DNA of 8,839 nucleotides from Sulfuricurvum sp. (GTDB taxonomy: Bacteria; Campylobacterota; Campylobacteria; Campylobacterales; Sulfurimonadaceae): contig JAUXSZ010000010.1 of assembly GCA_030679635.1 (NCBI GenBank), positions 1 to 8,839 on the forward strand. Direction: 5' to 3'. This document shows positions 5,308 to 8,839 of the stretch, in pieces. The translations under genes were made by a program, and so were the position numbers. The notes beneath the pieces are model-generated. The model was not told the DNA's origin. It was given only the letters and a program-made list of their open reading frames with translations, and did not search any database. Every line of letters begins with the position of its first letter. Position 1 is the first letter of the stretch.

Positions 5308-7693
5308 AGTGAAATGCGATCACTGTCATCTGGTATTTAGCGACACGGTGATGATCCATGACGGAGAGTATCGCTTCTGCTGCAATGGGTGTAAAGGGAT
5401 TTTTCACCTCCTTAAAGATGAAGGGCTGGAGAGTTTCTACGCAAAGATGGGGGAGACAACGCTCACCCCTCCCAGTGAGCAGTTCGAAGCAAGCGAGAAT
5501 TTCGATACCCCTGCCTTTTTTGACCGTTTCGTGACGCTGGGCGAAGGAAATTTGGCGCAGGTTTCCCTGATCATTGAGGGGATCCATTGTGCGGCGTGCG
5601 TATGGCTGAATGAAAAGGCGCTGCATAAAATGCCAGGTGTCATAGAAGCCCATATCAACTATACCAATAACAAAGCCCGTATCACCTGGGATACGAAAGT
5701 TCTCAAACTCTCAACCATCATCGAGATGATCCGGGCCATCGGGTACAACGCCTATCCGTACGATGCATCGATGCAAGAGGTGAGGGCGAATAAAGAGCGT
5801 AAAGAGTATTACCTGAGGATGGCCGTAGCGACGTTTGCCTCTATGAATATGATGTGGATTGCGGTTGCTCAATATGCCGGATATTTTACGGGGATGACGC
5901 AAGAGGTCAAAACGATACTCAACATCGCCGAGTGGGTTCTCTCTACTCCGGTCCTTTTTTACAGCGGATGGGTTTTTTATCGCGGAGCGTACTACGGATT
6001 GCGCAACGGTGCGGTTACAATGGACATGCTGGTCGTAACGGGATCGACGTTGGCCTATGGTTATTCGATCTACATTACCCTCTTTGAAAAAGGGGAAGCC
6101 TATTTTGATTCGGTTGCGATGATCATTACCTTTGTACTGTTCGGTAAATTTTTGGAAGTATTGAGCCGGAAACATGCGGCCGATACTCTCGATGTGATGG
6201 GGAAATACATCCCAAGCGAAGTGAGTATTCTGGAGGGGGATGCGATCCGCAGTGTCAGCGTCTCCGAAGTGAACGTTGGGGATACGATTATCATCCGTAC
6301 GGGTGAGCGGGCGGCTATTGACGGAGAAGTGATATCGGGCGAGGGGAGCTTTGATGAGAGCAATCTCACCGGAGAAGCGGATCCGATTTTTAAACGCAAA
6401 GGGGATGTGATCATTAGCGGTACGACGAGTATCGATGCGCTGCTGCACTATCGTGCCCTCAAAGACTATGCCCATTCGACGCTGACCCATCTGGTCAATC
6501 TCTTAGAAAATGCGATGAGCCAAAAACCGAAAATAGAGCAATTGGCGAACCGTCTTTCCGAATATTTTTCCTCTACGATTTTATTTTTAGCGATCGGTAC
6601 GTTTTGGATCTGGTATTTTTGGCCCCATACGTTTGACAGGGCTTTGATGGTAGGTATTTCGGTCATCATTATCGCTTGTCCGTGTGCTCTTGCCTTGGCA
6701 ACGCCGGTGGCAACCATCGTGGGGTTGGCTCTTGGGGCGAAACGATCCATCCTTTTTAAATCTGCGGCGCAGATCGAGACGATGGCGAAAGCGACGATGT
6801 TTGTGCTGGATAAAACGGGGACGATCACCCAAGGACGACCGGCCGTTGTGTATGCAACCTATCATGAAACTTTTGACCACTCCCAAATGTTGGCTTTGGT
6901 CAGCTCTTCGCAACATCCGATCAGCAGAGGAGTCGTTGAATATTTAGATAAAACCGAATCTGCGATGGAGACGGGGGAGATTAGTGAGGCCAATGAGATT
7001 CCGGCACGCGGTATTGTAGGGCGCGCTGCCGGAGTGATGATCGCAGGGGGGAATGCACAGCTTATGGAAGAGATGGGGATCGAAACAAAAACGGTGAGCG
7101 ATAAAAGCCTCTTCTATTATGCGGTGGATGGAAAACTGTGCGCGACGTTTGAGCTGCAGGATCTCCCAAAAGAGAATGCCTTTGAATCGATCAAAGTTTT
7201 GAGGGATTATGGTTTACGGGTCGTGATGTTGACGGGAGATCATGAGGCATCCGCCTTGAGGGTTGCAGCGGAAGTGGGGATTACTGAGGTTTATGCCCAT
7301 TTCACTCCGGAGGAAAAAGAAGCTTTCATTGAGAGGGCGCATGATGAGGGACACATAGTGGTGATGGCCGGCGATGGCGTCAATGATTTATTGGCGCTTG
7401 CCAGAGCCGATATCGGCATAGCGATGGGAAGCGGCAGCGACATTGCTATCGAGGTTTCGGACATTGTGTTGCTGAACGATTCGCTGGTCTCTCTTACCGA
7501 AGCGTATGCAATCAGCCGACGAACGTACGGATTGATCAAGCAAAACCTAGGAATTTCGTTGGTGTACAATGCAATTACGATACCATTGGCAATGATGGGG
7601 TACATTATCCCTCTAATCGCGGCAATATCCATGTCGTTTAGTTCACTTCTCGTCGTCGGTAATTCGATGCGCAGTCGATGGATGTATAAATAG
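5300..7693 (+). CDS. ccoI: Copper-transporting P-type ATPase for cbb3 oxidase assembly (CcoI/FixI)
   Basis: A P1B-type ATPase of 797 residues in the inner membrane, predicted to export copper for insertion into cbb3 cytochrome oxidase. The N-terminal extension has a Cys cluster (C6, C9, C27, C28, C31) typical of CcoI/FixI. An HMA metal-binding domain with CAAC at 97-100 follows. Eight hydrophobic segments are seen, four before the actuator loop. The actuator TGE is at 357-359, the ion-binding CPC at 460-462 in TM6, the phosphorylated Asp in DKTGT at 504, and the HP motif at 539-540. GDGVND is at 691-696, and MSFSS lies in TM8. The ATG at 5300 has GGAAAG 7 bases upstream; an in-frame TTG at 5294 would add two residues. 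It overlaps the asparaginase-like gene by 8 bases, and ccoS follows at once, which separates CcoI from detoxifying CopA. Confidence 0.93.
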   Translation: MSKVKCDHCHLVFSDTVMIHDGEYRFCCNGCKGIFHLLKDEGLESFYAKMGETTLTPPSEQFEASENFDTPAFFDRFVTLGEGNLAQVSLIIEGIHCAACVWLNEKALHKMPGVIEAHINYTNNKARITWDTKVLKLSTIIEMIRAIGYNAYPYDASMQEVRANKERKEYYLRMAVATFASMNMMWIAVAQYAGYFTGMTQEVKTILNIAEWVLSTPVLFYSGWVFYRGAYYGLRNGAVTMDMLVVTGSTLAYGYSIYITLFEKGEAYFDSVAMIITFVLFGKFLEVLSRKHAADTLDVMGKYIPSEVSILEGDAIRSVSVSEVNVGDTIIIRTGERAAIDGEVISGEGSFDESNLTGEADPIFKRKGDVIISGTTSIDALLHYRALKDYAHSTLTHLVNLLENAMSQKPKIEQLANRLSEYFSSTILFLAIGTFWIWYFWPHTFDRALMVGISVIIIACPCALALATPVATIVGLALGAKRSILFKSAAQIETMAKATMFVLDKTGTITQGRPAVVYATYHETFDHSQMLALVSSSQHPISRGVVEYLDKTESAMETGEISEANEIPARGIVGRAAGVMIAGGNAQLMEEMGIETKTVSDKSLFYYAVDGKLCATFELQDLPKENAFESIKVLRDYGLRVVMLTGDHEASALRVAAEVGITEVYAHFTPEEKEAFIERAHDEGHIVVMAGDGVNDLLALARADIGIAMGSGSDIAIEVSDIVLLNDSLVSLTEAYAISRRTYGLIKQNLGISLVYNAITIPLAMMGYIIPLIAAISMSFSSLLVVGNSMRSRWMYK

Positions 7694-7697
7694 GAGG
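7692..7697 (+). promoter_or_regulatory. Ribosome binding site for the ccoS GTG start
   Basis: A perfect AGGAGG begins within the ccoI stop codon (TAG, 7691-7693) and sits 5 bases before GTG at 7703. It identifies the GTG as the start of ccoS. Confidence 0.8.
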
Positions 7698-7702
7698 TTA
7701 TT

Positions 7703-7921
7703 GTGGACAGTTGGGTAGTGGCAATGATGCTGGGAGCTTCTCTCTTTTTGGGAGGGATTGCCCTTATCGCTTTTTTATGGGGTATTAAAAGTGGGCAATT
7801 TGATGATGAAAAACGGATGATGAATCAGGTTCACTTTGATGATGAAAAAGAGTTGAATGATGCAGCAGATCAACAGAAAAAAAGAGAAGCGTTAAAAAAG
7901 AGAGAGTACCGACCGGAATAA
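7703..7921 (+). CDS. ccoS: cbb3-type cytochrome oxidase assembly protein CcoS
   Basis: A 72-residue single-span membrane protein needed for maturation of cbb3 oxidase, where it is known to be required for cofactor insertion into the catalytic subunit. One transmembrane helix is visible at about 5-27. The family signature FLWGIKSGQFDDEK follows directly, then a second FDDE motif 12 residues on, and a charged, lysine-rich tail. The size and layout match FixS/CcoS. The GTG start is set by AGGAGG. It is the last gene of the trpS operon and lies 9 bases after ccoI, the usual CcoI-CcoS pairing. The oxidase subunits ccoNOQP are not in the window. Confidence 0.9.
   Translation: MDSWVVAMMLGASLFLGGIALIAFLWGIKSGQFDDEKRMMNQVHFDDEKELNDAADQQKKREALKKREYRPE
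7799..7849 (+). repeat. Exact 15-bp direct repeat inside ccoS encoding FDDEK twice
   Basis: TTTGATGATGAAAAA occurs at 7799-7813 and again at 7835-7849, both in frame as Phe-Asp-Asp-Glu-Lys. Two FDD motifs at this spacing are a known trait of CcoS proteins. The amino-acid repeat is therefore expected, but identity in every codon is notable. Confidence 0.7.
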
Positions 7922-7946
7922 AATCTCATCGCAAAAAGCGATGAGA
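7920..7946 (-). terminator. Rho-independent terminator between convergent ccoS and cytochrome c genes
   Basis: TCTCATCGC (7924-7932) and GCGATGAGA (7938-7946) form a perfect 9-bp stem with a 5-base loop. On the minus strand the stem is followed by TTTTATT, giving an intrinsic terminator for the cytochrome c gene that ends at 7954. On the plus strand the hairpin comes 2 bases after the ccoS stop but has no following T-run. There it may only weakly terminate, or may protect the 3' end of the operon mRNA. Confidence 0.8.
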
Positions 7947-7953
7947 AGGGAAA

Positions 7954-8250
7954 TTACTTAACGCCTGCTACGTAAGTCGCGATAGCTTTGATATCAGCGT
8001 CAGAGAGAGTAGCCACTTGGCCTTTCATCAATGCACCCATACCGGCTTTGTTTTGTGTACCCGCTTTGTATGCTTTCAAAGAAGCTTCAATAGCAGCCGC
8101 TTTTTGGCCTTTTACGATTACTGATTTACCAAGAGCCGCTTTTTCAAAGCTAGCACCGTGACATGCAGCACATTTAGCCGTAAGAGCTTTACCGTCTGCA
8201 GCCATCATTGAAACGCCTGCGAATAACATTGCGAGAGCAATTTTTTTCAT
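7954..8250 (-). CDS. Periplasmic monohaem cytochrome c (c553-like, class I)
   Basis: A 98-residue precursor of a small soluble cytochrome c. Residues 1 to about 17 form a signal peptide (MKK, a hydrophobic core, then SMMA before ADGKAL). The single haem-binding motif CAACH is at 27-31, and the likely axial Met is in GMGALMKGQ at 70-78 (Met71 or Met75). It resembles the cytochrome c553 of Campylobacter-type bacteria, which carries electrons in the periplasm. A role as donor to the cbb3 oxidase is inferred from that and from the neighbouring ccoIS. The ATG at 8250 has GGAG 7 bases upstream and begins a proper signal peptide; an in-frame ATG at 8280 would overlap the predicted -10 box. Codon use looks strongly biased (many GCT and AAA codons), suggesting high expression. 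Confidence 0.92.
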   Translation of the reverse strand: MKKIALAMLFAGVSMMAADGKALTAKCAACHGASFEKAALGKSVIVKGQKAAAIEASLKAYKAGTQNKAGMGALMKGQVATLSDADIKAIATYVAGVK

Positions 8251-8278
8251 TTGTTTTCTCCATAAAAAATTTTGCGTC

Positions 8279-8284
8279 ATTATA
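8279..8284 (-). promoter_or_regulatory. Probable -10 box for the cytochrome c gene
   Basis: On the minus strand this reads TATAAT, a perfect -10 box, about 28 bases upstream of the ATG at 8250. The region further upstream is T-rich but has no standard -35 box. Confidence 0.65.
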
Positions 8285-8296
8285 TTCCCATCTATC

Positions 8297-8326
8297 TTAA
8301 AACACTCTAACTTTTTTATGTTTTAA
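8297..8326. promoter_or_regulatory. Symmetric dyad between divergent cytochrome c and hldD promoters
   Basis: TTAAAAC (8297-8303) and GTTTTAA (8320-8326) are perfect 7-bp inverted arms 16 bases apart. Their centre is 8311.5, exactly midway between the two predicted -10 boxes (8279-8284 and 8339-8344). Each arm therefore sits at the same distance upstream of its promoter, roughly where a -35 or activator contact would be. It may be an operator serving both genes; AT-richness makes chance possible. Confidence 0.35.
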
Positions 8327-8338
8327 TGGAAGCTTTGT

Positions 8339-8344
8339 TACAAT
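8339..8344 (+). promoter_or_regulatory. Probable extended -10 promoter for hldD
   Basis: TGT followed by TACAAT forms an extended -10 element 29 bases upstream of the hldD start. No clear -35 box is present. It indicates that hldD has its own promoter and is not read from the trpS operon. Confidence 0.5.
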
Positions 8345-8373
8345 AAGTTATTAAAGAAACACGAGGATTATGT

Positions 8374-8839
8374 ATGCGCTACAGTGATATTGATTTGAAC
8401 CGTAAAACCATTTTGATTACAGGGGGAGCCGGATTCATCGGTTCCAATCTCGCATTTTATTTTCAAGAGCATTATCCGCAAGCCAAAGTGGTCGTTTTGG
8501 ATCTATTTCGCTCTAATCTTACCCTCTCAAACGGCAATCTCAAAAGCTTCGGTCATTTTAAAAATCTGCTCGGGTTCAAGGGCGAGGTGATCAGCGGCGA
8601 CATCAACGATCAAGCGTTACTTTCCAAGCTGGCACAGCACTATAAATTTGATTACATTTTTCACGAAGCGGCGATTTCCGACACAACAGCGCTTGAACAG
8701 GATTTGATGATTCAGACCAATGTGAATGCGTTTAAAGACCTTCTCGATATCGCCGTAGCCCATGGTGCCAATATGATTTATGCTTCTTCGGGTGCGACGT
8801 ACGGAGATGCCGCATCGCCACAGAGAGTAGGACGGGAGG
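8374..8839 (+). CDS. hldD: ADP-L-glycero-D-manno-heptose 6-epimerase, 3' end missing
   Basis: The first 155 codons of an extended short-chain dehydrogenase/epimerase that turns ADP-D-glycero-manno-heptose into the L-glycero form, the last step in making core heptose for lipopolysaccharide. The NAD(P)-binding loop GGAGFIGS is at 17-24. FHEAAISDTT (about 97-106) and YASSGATYG (136-144) match the HldD pattern. The catalytic YxxxK Tyr and Lys lie beyond the window. The ATG at 8374 has GAGGA 6 bases upstream; an out-of-frame ATG at 8370 is not used. The frame stays open to position 8839. It lies on the same strand as gmhA and gmhB but is separated from them by ccoI, ccoS and the cytochrome gene. 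A different sugar-nucleotide epimerase is possible, but the SDTT motif and the heptose genes nearby favour HldD. Confidence 0.87.
   Translation, partial: MRYSDIDLNRKTILITGGAGFIGSNLAFYFQEHYPQAKVVVLDLFRSNLTLSNGNLKSFGHFKNLLGFKGEVISGDINDQALLSKLAQHYKFDYIFHEAAISDTTALEQDLMIQTNVNAFKDLLDIAVAHGANMIYASSGATYGDAASPQRVGRE

Noticed and set aside
5711..6490. A 259-codon open frame antisense to ccoI
   Set aside because: It is fully covered by the actuator and membrane region of the clear P-type ATPase, and its translation shows no family motif. It is a shadow of a GC-moderate coding strand.
8251..8280. An upstream ATG adding 10 residues to the cytochrome c
   Set aside because: It would put charged residues before the signal peptide and place the start codon within the predicted -10 box. 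GGAG before 8250 fits better.

Overview
This is a gene-dense bacterial window with eleven protein-coding genes. Two of them are cut by the window edges. There are no RNA genes, mobile elements or CRISPR arrays, and no gene-free stretch longer than about 125 bases. The proteins look like those of a Campylobacterota (epsilonproteobacterial) organism: a c553-type small cytochrome c, a CcoI/CcoS pair for cbb3 oxidase assembly, HemJ-type haem synthesis, and AT-rich promoters with a -10 box but no clear -35 box. The moderate GC content would fit a sulfur-oxidising relative such as Sulfuricurvum better than Campylobacter or Helicobacter. The genus is an inference only.

Layout. At 1-1368 (+) is the 3' part of der, a double GTPase for ribosome assembly. 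It converges with a minus-strand cluster, hpf-trxC-hemJ (2643 down to 1369), whose last stop codon directly abuts the der stop. A divergent promoter region (2644-2768) separates hpf from a long plus-strand operon: trpS, gmhA, gmhB, a one-domain asparaginase-like gene, ccoI and ccoS (2769-7921). The genes in this operon are 9-10 bases apart or overlap by 1-8 bases. A perfect 9-bp hairpin follows, then a minus-strand monohaem cytochrome c (8250 down to 7954). A second divergent promoter region (8251-8373) leads to hldD, which runs off the right edge.

How the genes work together. GmhA, GmhB and HldD are three of the four activities that make ADP-L-glycero-D-manno-heptose for the lipopolysaccharide core; the kinase/adenylyltransferase HldE is not in the window. 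CcoI and CcoS supply copper to, and help assemble, the cbb3 terminal oxidase. The small cytochrome c is a plausible electron carrier to that oxidase, and HemJ makes the haem precursor both need. TrpS, Der and Hpf are translation or ribosome factors.

Most of the window is ordinary core genome. The points most worth a second look are the 159-residue asparaginase-like protein, which keeps the catalytic motifs but has no C-terminal domain, and a symmetric dyad between the divergent cytochrome c and hldD promoters.
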